A DNA stretch of 41,233 nucleotides, taken from Nitrospirota bacterium (GTDB lineage: Bacteria > Nitrospirota > Thermodesulfovibrionia > Thermodesulfovibrionales > Magnetobacteriaceae). Position numbers and translations under genes: made by a program. How positions within the stretch are numbered: position 1 is the stretch's first letter; each line of letters starts with the position of its first letter. Below, one piece after another: positions 1-7,015 of this stretch. Location: NCBI GenBank assembly GCA_015233015.1, contig JADFYO010000029.1, positions 1-41,233 on the forward strand, given 5' to 3'. The notes under the pieces are model-generated. The model made no database searches and was not told the DNA's origin. It saw only the letters and a program-made list of their open reading frames with translations.

Positions 1-6
1 TCAATT

Positions 7-13
7 CTCCTTT
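7..13 (-). promoter_or_regulatory. Ribosome-binding site of a leftward gene lying off the window
   Basis: Read on the minus strand, this is AAAGGAG, a strong Shine-Dalgarno sequence only a few bases from the left edge. A start codon at normal spacing would fall just outside the window, so a gene divergent from kdp probably begins there. A second possibility is an ATG at 31-29 (minus strand), itself preceded by GAAGGAG, whose frame stays open to the edge. No product can be named. Confidence 0.35.
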
Positions 14-57
14 ATTTTGACCTTCTCCCATTGGGTGTGTTCTCCTTCTTCTCTTTT

Positions 58-86
58 TTGACATAACTCCTTGTCTTATATATTAT
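58..86 (+). promoter_or_regulatory. Sigma-70-type promoter upstream of kdp
   Basis: A perfect -35 TTGACA (58-63) and a -10 TATTAT (81-86) are separated by 17 bases. Transcription would start near 93, leaving about 150 bases of untranslated leader before kdpF. No credible ORF lies in that leader, only a 7-codon ATG frame at 177 without a ribosome-binding site. It could be a basal kdp promoter or serve an unrecognised RNA. Confidence 0.45.
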
Positions 87-194
87 TTTTATCCCACTTC
101 ATAATTCAACTGCTTTTTCTAGGTTTATCTTTATAAAATCTTAACACTCCTTCTGCGTTTCTTGACACCTATTTTATGAAATCAAATGCTACGA

Positions 195-225
195 TATAAT
201 TGGATGCCGGAGCGATTCCGGTTTT
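195..225 (+). promoter_or_regulatory. Probable kdp -10 element and leader hairpin
   Basis: A consensus TATAAT sits at 195-200, with no good -35 at 16-18 bases; the nearest TTGACA (162-167) is 27 bases away. A weak -35 is what a promoter activated by a response regulator such as KdpE would show, though that is inference. Just downstream, CCGGA (207-211) pairs with TCCGG (217-221) around GCGAT and is followed by TTTT, forming a small terminator-like hairpin in the leader. Confidence 0.4.
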
Positions 226-247
226 ATCACAGTTTATGGGGGTAGCT

Positions 248-337
248 ATGGAGAGTTTTTACTGGATTGGAGGAGTTGTCAGCATAGTATTGCTTATCTA
301 TCTGACGATAGCGCTCTTGAAACCGGAGGTGTTTTAA
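248..337 (+). CDS. kdpF: KdpF, small subunit of the potassium-transporting ATPase
   Basis: This 29-residue ORF directly precedes kdpA, with one base between its TAA and the kdpA ATG. The peptide has a single hydrophobic helix (about residues 7-24, rich in I, V, L and G) and ends in LLKPEVF. It resembles KdpF proteins, which are about 29 residues, have one helix and typically end in a short polar tail. KdpF is known to stabilise the KdpABC complex in the inner membrane. The tail codons of kdpF contain GGAGGT, the ribosome-binding site of kdpA, so the two genes are probably translationally coupled. Identification rests on size, helix, position and tail. Confidence 0.85.
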   Translation: MESFYWIGGVVSIVLLIYLTIALLKPEVF

Positions 338-338
338 G

Positions 339-2129
339 ATGACACAAAACGGGATATTTCAGATTGGGTTGTATCTTGCTGTCCTGGGATTGTTGGTTAA
401 ACCACTGGGCAGCCACATGGCGGCGGTATATGAAGACAGGCCAACTATCTTTAGTTCACTGTTAAGGCCTGTCGAAAAACTCCTGTATCGCTTGTTTGGC
501 GTGAAAAGTGAGGACGATATGTCATGGAAGCAATATACGGCGTCTGTGTTAGTGTTCAGCCTTGTTGGCGCGATATTGTTATACATGCAGCAGCGGTTTC
601 AGAACCATCTGCCGTTAAATCCACAGGGATTTCCTGCCGTATCGTGGGATTCGTCTCTAAACACGGCGGTAAGTTTTCTGACCAACACCAACTGGCAGGG
701 CTATGGCGGGGAGTCGACGATGAGTTACCTTACCCAAATGGCCGGACTTGGCGTTCATAATTTTCTGTCAGCGGCAACCGGCATGGCCGTGCTCGTCGCG
801 TTAATCAGGGGATTCTTAAGACGAAGCGCTCAGACAATCGGCAATTTCTGGGTTGACCTTACTCGCTCAATCCTGTATATACTCTTGCCGCTTTCAATAC
901 TTTTTACGATTGCCCTGGTGTCTCAGGGTGTAGTTCAGAACTTTAAACCTTATCGGACCGTTCCTCTTATGCAAAAGGTAGCATACGATAAACCGGTTGT
1001 CGATGCTCAGGGCAACCCCGTCAAAGACGCTTCGGGGAAAGACAAAACGGAACCAGCTGAAATGACAGAGCAATCTCTTCCCGGCGGCCCGGCAGCCTCT
1101 CAGATAGCCATTAAGCAGCTCGGCACTAACGGCGGCGGGTTTTTTAACGTTAACTCAGCTCATCCATATGAAAACCCCACGCCTCTTTCTAATTTCCTGG
1201 AGGCCCTCGCCCTACTGCTCATACCGGCGGCGCTTTGCTATACCTTTGGCAGAATGATAGGAGATACACGCCAGGGGTGGGCGCTGCTGATTGCTATGTT
1301 TGTTATACTCATACCGTTGCTGGTGCTCTGCTATCACAGCGAGACAGTTGACGCGCCATATGTTAAGGGACTGGGTGCGGCGGTTGTGGCTCACGACGGC
1401 AATATGGAGGGTAAGGAGGCCAGGATTGGAGTTGCAAACTCAGCCCTTTGGGCGGCAGCTACTACTGCCGCGTCAAACGGCTCGGTAAATTCCATGCACG
1501 ACTCCTTTAGCCCGCTTGGCGGACTTGTCCCGCTTTTTCTTATGCAGTTGGGTGAAATAGTCTTTGGCGGCGTGGGTTCAGGGCTTTACGGCATGATCAT
1601 ATTTGTCGTGATTTCGGTGTTTGTTGCGGGGCTTATGGTAGGGCGAACGCCAGAATATCTTGGGAAAAAGATCGAGGCATTCGAGATGAAAATGGCCTCT
1701 CTGGTTATTTTGATTCCCGCCGTCTGTGTTCTACTGGGTACGGCCATAGCAGTTGTCTCAAAAGACGGTATAGCTGGCATTGCCAATCCCGGCCCGCATG
1801 GGTTTTCAGAAATTCTTTACGCGTTTTCATCGTGCTCCAATAACAACGGCAGCGCCTTTGCCGGCCTTTCCGCAAACACTCCTTTCTATAACATATCGCT
1901 TGCGGTTGTTATGATGTTGGGGAGGTTTGGCGTAATTGTCCCAGTGCTTGCGGTGGCGGGGGCGTTGGCAAGGAAAAAATACGTGCCGGTTGGTTCAGGT
2001 ACTTTACCCACTCATACACCTCTGTTTGTGGTGTTTTTAATAGGGGTAATTATGATAGTCGGCGCTCTGACGTTTCTGCCAGGCCTTTCGTTAGGACCTA
2101 TAGCAGAACACTTCATGGCTATAAAATAA
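339..2129 (+). CDS. kdpA: KdpA, potassium-binding channel-like subunit of the Kdp ATPase
   Basis: The protein has 596 residues, close to the usual 560-600, and is polytopic. KdpA belongs to the superfamily of K+ transporters with four selectivity-filter loops. Recognisable stretches include TNTNWQGYGGE (about residue 115), LGTNGGGFFNVNSAHPYENP (about 261) and SCSNNNGSAFAG (about 499), which correspond to KdpA filter loops. It moves K+ across the inner membrane into the pump, driven by ATP hydrolysis in KdpB. The start ATG follows GGAGGT at 324-329. A charged segment near residues 217-245 (KPVVDAQGNPVKDASGKDK) is a periplasmic loop. It lies in the kdpFABC operon, 20 bases before kdpB. Confidence 0.97.
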   Translation: MTQNGIFQIGLYLAVLGLLVKPLGSHMAAVYEDRPTIFSSLLRPVEKLLYRLFGVKSEDDMSWKQYTASVLVFSLVGAILLYMQQRFQNHLPLNPQGFPAVSWDSSLNTAVSFLTNTNWQGYGGESTMSYLTQMAGLGVHNFLSAATGMAVLVALIRGFLRRSAQTIGNFWVDLTRSILYILLPLSILFTIALVSQGVVQNFKPYRTVPLMQKVAYDKPVVDAQGNPVKDASGKDKTEPAEMTEQSLPGGPAASQIAIKQLGTNGGGFFNVNSAHPYENPTPLSNFLEALALLLIPAALCYTFGRMIGDTRQGWALLIAMFVILIPLLVLCYHSETVDAPYVKGLGAAVVAHDGNMEGKEARIGVANSALWAAATTAASNGSVNSMHDSFSPLGGLVPLFLMQLGEIVFGGVGSGLYGMIIFVVISVFVAGLMVGRTPEYLGKKIEAFEMKMASLVILIPAVCVLLGTAIAVVSKDGIAGIANPGPHGFSEILYAFSSCSNNNGSAFAGLSANTPFYNISLAVVMMLGRFGVIVPVLAVAGALARKKYVPVGSGTLPTHTPLFVVFLIGVIMIVGALTFLPGLSLGPIAEHFMAIK

Positions 2130-2149
2130 GAGAATAGGAGAGATAAATT

Positions 2150-4213
2150 ATGTCAGTAAAACAGAATCTTTTCGACTGGCGGCTCATTGCCAGGGCATCG
2201 GCTGACTCGGTTATTAAGCTAAATCCATTATATCAAATACGCAAACCCGTGATGTTTGTCGTAGAGATAGGAAGCATTCTCACGATGGTGCTTTTTGTCT
2301 ATTCTCTTTATGAACCATCGGGGGACCCGCCGTCGTTTATATTAGCAGTCTCGCTGTGGTTATGGTTCACCGTGATATTTGCCAATTTTGCAGAGTCAAT
2401 GGCAGAGGGCAGGGGTAAGGCCCAGGCCGCTAACCTCAGAAACAGCAGGCGTGATATTCAAGCAAAGCTCCTGTCAGCCCCCAGGCGCGACGCCACCGTA
2501 ACCCTCGTAGTGTCGCCAAAGTTGAGAAAAGGCGACTGCGTCCTGGCTGAGGCAGGCGATATTATCCCAAGCGACGGCGAAGTAATCGAGGGCGTTGCCT
2601 CGGTAAATGAAAGCGCCATAACCGGAGAAAGCGCACCGGTAATCAGAGAAAGCGGCGGCGACAGAAGCGCCGTTACCGGAGGCACACTTGTAGTGTCCGA
2701 CTGGCTGGTAATCAGAATAAGCGCTAACCCGGGTGAGACCTTTATCGACAAGATGATTTCTATGGTCGAGGGCGCAAAAAGACAAAAGACGCCTAACGAG
2801 ATAGCCCTCGATATCCTGCTTGCCGGGCTGACTATCATCTTCCTGATAGCCACGGTTACGATAGTGCCGTTTTCAATTTTCAGCGTCAAGGCGGCTTCAC
2901 ACGGCAGTCCCGTCTCCGTAACGACGGTAGCGGCCTTGCTGGTCTGCCTTATCCCCACAACGATAGGGGGGCTTCTTTCCGCTATTGGAATTGCCGGAAT
3001 GGACAGAATGATACAGGCCAACGTAATAGCGATGTCGGGGCGGGCAGTTGAGGCCGCGGGGGATGTGGATGTATTGCTGCTGGATAAGACCGGGACTATA
3101 ACGCTTGGCAACAGACACGCGACCGAGTTTATTCCTGTACATGGAATACCCATAAAAACGCTTGCCGATGCCGCCCAACTAGCATCCCTTGCCGACGAAA
3201 CTCCCGAAGGACGCAGTATAGTCGTTCTTGCCAAAAATGAATATGGAATCAGAGAGCGTGACATAAACTCCCTTCACGCTATATTCGTGCCATTTTCAGC
3301 GCACACACGCATGAGCGGGGTAAACATGGATGGGGTAGAGATACGTAAGGGTGCTGCCGACGCCGTCCTGGAGTATGTAAAAAAACAGGGCGGGGTATTT
3401 CCCAATGAAGTTGGAAGCATTGTGGCTGAGATAGCCCGTGAGGGCGCTACCCCACTAGTTGTGGCGCAGGATAAAAGCGTATTAGGCGTCATACGTCTGA
3501 AGGATATAGTTAAGGGGGGCATAAAGGAGCGATTTGCGGAACTCAGGCATATGGGAATCAAAACCATTATGATTACCGGGGATAATCCCCTTACGGCAGC
3601 CGCGGTTGCTGCCGACGCAGGAGTTGACGATTTTCTTGCCGAGGCAACCCCTGAGGCCAAATTGAAGCTCATACGCGAGTATCAGGCAGGCGGTAAATTG
3701 GTCGCGATGACAGGAGACGGCACAAACGACGCCCCTGCCCTTGCCCAGGCCGATGTTGCCGTTGCTATGAACACGGGAACTCAGGCGGCTAAAGAGGCCG
3801 GCAACATGGTTGACCTGGACTCAAACCCTACCAAACTCATAGAGATTGTTGAAATCGGCAAGCAGCTCCTCATCACCCGCGGCACTCTGACCACATTCAG
3901 CATTGCCAACGATGTGGCAAAGTACTTTGCCATTCTTCCCGCGGCGTTTTTGGGTATTTACCCTGAGCTTGGCACACTTAATATCATGAGATTGGCTACC
4001 CCTCACAGCGCTATCCTGTCGGCTGTAATCTTTAATGCCATTATTATCGTGATATTAATTCCACTTGCCCTAAGGGGTGTAAAATTCCGCCCGCTCGGCG
4101 CTCATGCCCTCTTAAGGAATAACCTTCTGATCTATGGGCTTGGAGGCGTTGTCGTGCCGTTTATAGGGATAAAGTTAATTGATATGTTAATCGGTGTGCT
4201 GAATATATTTTAA
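2150..4213 (+). CDS. kdpB: KdpB, catalytic P-type ATPase subunit
   Basis: This 687-residue protein is of normal family length. It carries the P-type ATPase hallmarks: the TGES actuator motif (ITGESAPV, about residue 160), the phosphorylation motif DKTGT with Asp312, the [11 protein letters not shown] region (about 476) and the hinge [14 protein letters not shown] (about 522). Transmembrane segments lie near 35-80, 220-285 and 590-685. KdpB hydrolyses ATP, becomes phosphorylated on Asp312 and energises K+ transport through KdpA. It starts 20 bases after kdpA with a purine-rich AGGAGAG upstream. Long minus-strand open frames inside it are coding shadows. Confidence 0.98.
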   Translation: MSVKQNLFDWRLIARASADSVIKLNPLYQIRKPVMFVVEIGSILTMVLFVYSLYEPSGDPPSFILAVSLWLWFTVIFANFAESMAEGRGKAQAANLRNSRRDIQAKLLSAPRRDATVTLVVSPKLRKGDCVLAEAGDIIPSDGEVIEGVASVNESAITGESAPVIRESGGDRSAVTGGTLVVSDWLVIRISANPGETFIDKMISMVEGAKRQKTPNEIALDILLAGLTIIFLIATVTIVPFSIFSVKAASHGSPVSVTTVAALLVCLIPTTIGGLLSAIGIAGMDRMIQANVIAMSGRAVEAAGDVDVLLLDKTGTITLGNRHATEFIPVHGIPIKTLADAAQLASLADETPEGRSIVVLAKNEYGIRERDINSLHAIFVPFSAHTRMSGVNMDGVEIRKGAADAVLEYVKKQGGVFPNEVGSIVAEIAREGATPLVVAQDKSVLGVIRLKDIVKGGIKERFAELRHMGIKTIMITGDNPLTAAAVAADAGVDDFLAEATPEAKLKLIREYQAGGKLVAMTGDGTNDAPALAQADVAVAMNTGTQAAKEAGNMVDLDSNPTKLIEIVEIGKQLLITRGTLTTFSIANDVAKYFAILPAAFLGIYPELGTLNIMRLATPHSAILSAVIFNAIIIVILIPLALRGVKFRPLGAHALLRNNLLIYGLGGVVVPFIGIKLIDMLIGVLNIF

Positions 4214-4226
4214 AGGGGGATTGATT

Positions 4227-4808
4227 ATGGCAGTTATCAGAACATCAATTGTATCGCTGGTTGTCTTTACGGTTATATTAGGGATTGTTTATCCTGCTGT
4301 TATGACTGGGGTCTGTCAGATGATTTTCCCAAATGAGGCAAATGGAAGTCTTATTTGGAAAAACGGCAAGGCTGCCGGGTCTTCTCTCATAGGACAGCCG
4401 TTCAGCAGCCCGGAATATTTCTGGAGCAGGCCGTCGGCCACTACGCCATATCCATATAACGCCGGTTCCTCTTCGGGGTCAAATCTGGGACAAAACAATC
4501 CTGATTTACATAAGGCGCTCGCTGACAGGATTGCCGCGTTAAAAGCGGCTGACCCGGAAAATGCCAAACCGGTTCCAATGGATATAATCACCGCTTCGGG
4601 AAGCGGTCTCGACCCTCACATCAGCCCCGCGGCGGCGCTCTATCAGGCGAGCCGTGTTGCAAAACAAAGAGGGATAAGCGAGGCTGAAGTGTATTCGCTC
4701 ATCGAGAAGTATAAAGAGTCCCGGCAGTTGGGAATTTTAGGAGATCCAGTTGTTAACGTTGTAAGATTAAACATGGCCCTGGATAACTTAGGAGTTGTCA
4801 ACAAATAA
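4227..4808 (+). CDS. kdpC: KdpC, assembly/accessory subunit of the Kdp ATPase
   Basis: The protein has 193 residues, with one N-terminal transmembrane helix (about 6-28) and a soluble periplasmic domain. Family signatures include the SLIGQPFSSPEYFWSRPSAT region, the NLGQNNPDL stretch, and DIITASGSGLDPHISPAAA near residue 124. KdpC is the periplasmic subunit thought to raise K+ affinity. The ATG at 4227 is preferred over a TTG at 4221 because AGGGGG (4214-4219) then lies 7 bases upstream. The gene follows kdpB after 13 bases. Confidence 0.95.
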   Translation: MAVIRTSIVSLVVFTVILGIVYPAVMTGVCQMIFPNEANGSLIWKNGKAAGSSLIGQPFSSPEYFWSRPSATTPYPYNAGSSSGSNLGQNNPDLHKALADRIAALKAADPENAKPVPMDIITASGSGLDPHISPAAALYQASRVAKQRGISEAEVYSLIEKYKESRQLGILGDPVVNVVRLNMALDNLGVVNK

Positions 4809-4838
4809 GTGTTACAAATAAAAATGGAGGAATATGAA

Positions 4839-5786
4839 ATGGAAAGACTTTCACGGGTATTAGTGGATACTGTCTTGTTATCTATCATGGCACTGTTAAT
4901 CACTATGGGCCTCGTCATGTCAGGCGTACCTGCCTATGCCGATGAGGAAAAGGCCACGCATCATGAAGAGGCAACCCCGGTGCCTGCAAAAGATGAGTCT
5001 GCGGCTATCCCTCCCGAAGGCACGGCAGGGCCTGATAACGCAACATTCAGCCTGGTGCTCAGCGCCTTTAACAGGTACATGTACCGAGGATATGAACTGA
5101 GTTATGGCAGTGCGGTTTTTCAGCCGTCCCTGACGTTTTCCTATATGGGGTTTTCGGCAAATGTATGGGGCAACATTGACACGTATGAGCAACCGACTCA
5201 GAATTTCGTCCCCAATACTCCCTACTCAGGCAGCTTTAATGAAGTCGATATAAAGCTCAGCTATACGCGTTCATGGGGCGTGTTCAGCCTGACAGGCGGA
5301 TATATCTATTATGGATTGCAGTATGCCAGACAGACTGAAGAGATATTCGTGGCCGGTGCGTTGGATATTCCTACTAAGCCCGTCCTTACGGTTTACAGGG
5401 ATATTGACAGCTATCAGGGGACGTACTTCAATCTGGCATTCAGCCACTCGATACCAATTCCGGCAGTGAAGGATATGACGATTGACCTCGGCGCGTGTTT
5501 TGGCTATCAGGCCGGCAGTTCAAACTACTGGCGCACGTATGAGACATATGGATTTTTGGGAGCGGGCGGCTACACGGGAAGAAAATACAGCGCCTTTCAC
5601 GACGGCATGGTATCGCTTGGCGTAACCATCCCGATAGTAAATAACTTAACTATACAGCCGATAGCGATGTACACGTTTCCCATTTCGACCGATGCAAGCA
5701 GGATGGTTAACGGCGTTTCGTATAATCCAAACGGCGCGCTTGACCCAACCTTTGTCTATGGCCTTAACCTCACGTATAATTTCTAA
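4839..5786 (+). CDS. Outer-membrane beta-barrel porin-like protein
   Basis: The 315-residue product has a signal peptide (hydrophobic about 9-30, probable cleavage after AYA at about 34), an acidic/His-rich linker, then a barrel of alternating hydrophobic strands ending in the terminal aromatic NLTYNF, a typical outer-membrane insertion signal. The first strand region (RYMYRGYELSYGSAVFQPSL) resembles TorF-like putative porins, which begin with an RG motif of this kind. The start at 4839 has GGAGG at 4826-4830. It lies 30 bases after kdpC and is followed by a strong hairpin, so it probably ends the kdpFABC transcript. A role in outer-membrane K+ passage is inferred from position only. Confidence 0.75.
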   Translation: MERLSRVLVDTVLLSIMALLITMGLVMSGVPAYADEEKATHHEEATPVPAKDESAAIPPEGTAGPDNATFSLVLSAFNRYMYRGYELSYGSAVFQPSLTFSYMGFSANVWGNIDTYEQPTQNFVPNTPYSGSFNEVDIKLSYTRSWGVFSLTGGYIYYGLQYARQTEEIFVAGALDIPTKPVLTVYRDIDSYQGTYFNLAFSHSIPIPAVKDMTIDLGACFGYQAGSSNYWRTYETYGFLGAGGYTGRKYSAFHDGMVSLGVTIPIVNNLTIQPIAMYTFPISTDASRMVNGVSYNPNGALDPTFVYGLNLTYNF

Positions 5787-5796
5787 TAAATAACAG

Positions 5797-5825
5797 CCCC
5801 CCGCCGCATTCTCGGCGGCGGGGGG
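5797..5825 (+). terminator. GC-rich hairpin after the porin gene
   Basis: An 11-bp perfect stem (5797-5807 with 5815-5825) made almost wholly of G:C pairs encloses a 7-base loop, 10 bases after the porin stop codon. The downstream sequence lacks a clean T-tract, so it may be a partial terminator or an RNA-stabilising element separating kdpFABC-porin from the genes downstream. Confidence 0.7.
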
Positions 5826-5865
5826 TGTGTTGAAATATATCTGGGGGGTATGGTACAGTAAAGGC

Positions 5866-6186
5866 ATGAGTGTGATAGCGATACCAAGGTCATTGCGAGA
5901 GAAGTCAGGAGATGACGGCGTTGACGGTTTAATTACCGTTATCAATGAGGTAGGGCTGGGGTCTCGTTTGAACATGGCAACTAAAGCCGACCTTAGAGAA
6001 GTAAAAGACGATAATAGAGCATTAAGAGACAATATGTCCAAACTTGAAATGAAGCTTGAAGTCAAAATGGAATCGATCATGGCCGAAATCGAGAAATCTA
6101 AATTAGATTCCATTAAATGGATGCTCGCCTTCTGGGCAAGTCAAATCGGTATAATGATAGCCGCCTTAAAGTTTTTCATAAAATAA
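5866..6186 (+). CDS. Small coiled-coil membrane-anchored protein, DUF1640-like
   Basis: This is a 106-residue protein. The N-terminus (VIAIPRSLREKSGDDG) is followed by a charged heptad-like helix (about residues 42-80, many K, E, D and L) and one C-terminal transmembrane helix (WMLAFWASQIGIMIAALKFF, about 85-104). This order resembles the DUF1640/CCDC90-like small proteins seen in several bacterial lineages, whose function is not established. The ATG at 5866 is chosen because the conserved-looking N-terminus begins there; an upstream TTG would add 13 unconvincing residues and overlap the hairpin. It sits between the porin and kdpD. Confidence 0.65.
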   Translation: MSVIAIPRSLREKSGDDGVDGLITVINEVGLGSRLNMATKADLREVKDDNRALRDNMSKLEMKLEVKMESIMAEIEKSKLDSIKWMLAFWASQIGIMIAALKFFIK

Positions 6187-6192
6187 TCAATT

Positions 6193-6930
6193 ATGACTGT
6201 GTCCACTGACTACATCTTCCGGACGTTCAGTTCTGCGGCACCAGGCATATCCGCCCTCGCAGCATTCGGACTTGCGGGATATGCGCTTGTGTACAATCTC
6301 ATGGGGACAGAACTAGTTAAAAATGATGCGCTAAAAGATGTTTACGACCCTCTGTTGTCATCATATCACAACACTCTGAGAATAGTCGCCTGGCTTTCAG
6401 TTACTGCAATTCTCACTAGCTTAGAACTTATATATCTGAATGGATATGGAACTACTCCAGTCTGGTGTATTGTGATAGTCAGCGTTATCGATTTAATAGC
6501 AGTGATAGTCAGCATAGATTTTGTGGTCTCAATCATCGATACCCAAAAAGGAATTAACGGAGCTATTAAGGAGGTACGAGATACTGAAGGGGCTGGCCTT
6601 ACCATAATTCCGGTGAAAAATTTCTTCGGCAAATGTACATATCTGGAGAAAACCGTACGTGACTTTCTACAAAAAAATAATATGTACAGAGGATTACAAC
6701 AACTGTTGTCATTTCGTCAAATGATTTATGTGCTTTACAGGAATAAAACTATTGATCGTGAACTCTTAGAAGAGCTTCAGGATATTAACAGATACAGAAA
6801 TCTCATATTCCGCGGGCTGATGAGCGATGTAACCGTAGATATGATGTCGCTTGTTGTCGATGCAACCTCAAAGGCAGAGCAATGTTTCAATAAATATGAC
6901 GGGGGAGAGCTAAACTCAACAAAAGAATGA
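6193..6930 (+). CDS. Unrecognised membrane protein
   Basis: I do not recognise this 245-residue protein. It shows three hydrophobic segments (about residues 15-35, 63-82 and 91-112), then a soluble, charged C-terminal half (about 120-245) with mixed helix character and no motif I know. It begins 6 bases after the preceding small coiled-coil gene, with no clear ribosome-binding site, suggesting translational coupling. It is the last gene before kdpD, so a link to potassium sensing or envelope stress is possible but unproven. Confidence 0.6.
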   Translation: MTVSTDYIFRTFSSAAPGISALAAFGLAGYALVYNLMGTELVKNDALKDVYDPLLSSYHNTLRIVAWLSVTAILTSLELIYLNGYGTTPVWCIVIVSVIDLIAVIVSIDFVVSIIDTQKGINGAIKEVRDTEGAGLTIIPVKNFFGKCTYLEKTVRDFLQKNNMYRGLQQLLSFRQMIYVLYRNKTIDRELLEELQDINRYRNLIFRGLMSDVTVDMMSLVVDATSKAEQCFNKYDGGELNSTKE

Positions 6931-7015
6931 AGGAAGCACAAGAAGGTAAAATAAACATTGTCTCCATTCATCAACTGCATTAAAGGCGCAATTAAAAGTA
7001 CGAAAATAAAAACAG

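Noticed and set aside
162-200. TTGACA at 162-167 paired with TATAAT at 195-200 as one promoter
   Set aside because: The 27-base spacing is too long for a sigma-70 promoter, so they were treated separately.
93-247. Cyclic di-AMP riboswitch in the kdp leader
   Set aside because: Such riboswitches precede kdp in some Gram-positive bacteria, but this leader is short, AT-rich and shows only a 5-bp hairpin.
2458-3264. Long minus-strand open frame (268 codons) inside kdpB
   Set aside because: It lies wholly within a strongly conserved kdpB and has composition expected of an antisense shadow; no motif or ribosome-binding site supports it.
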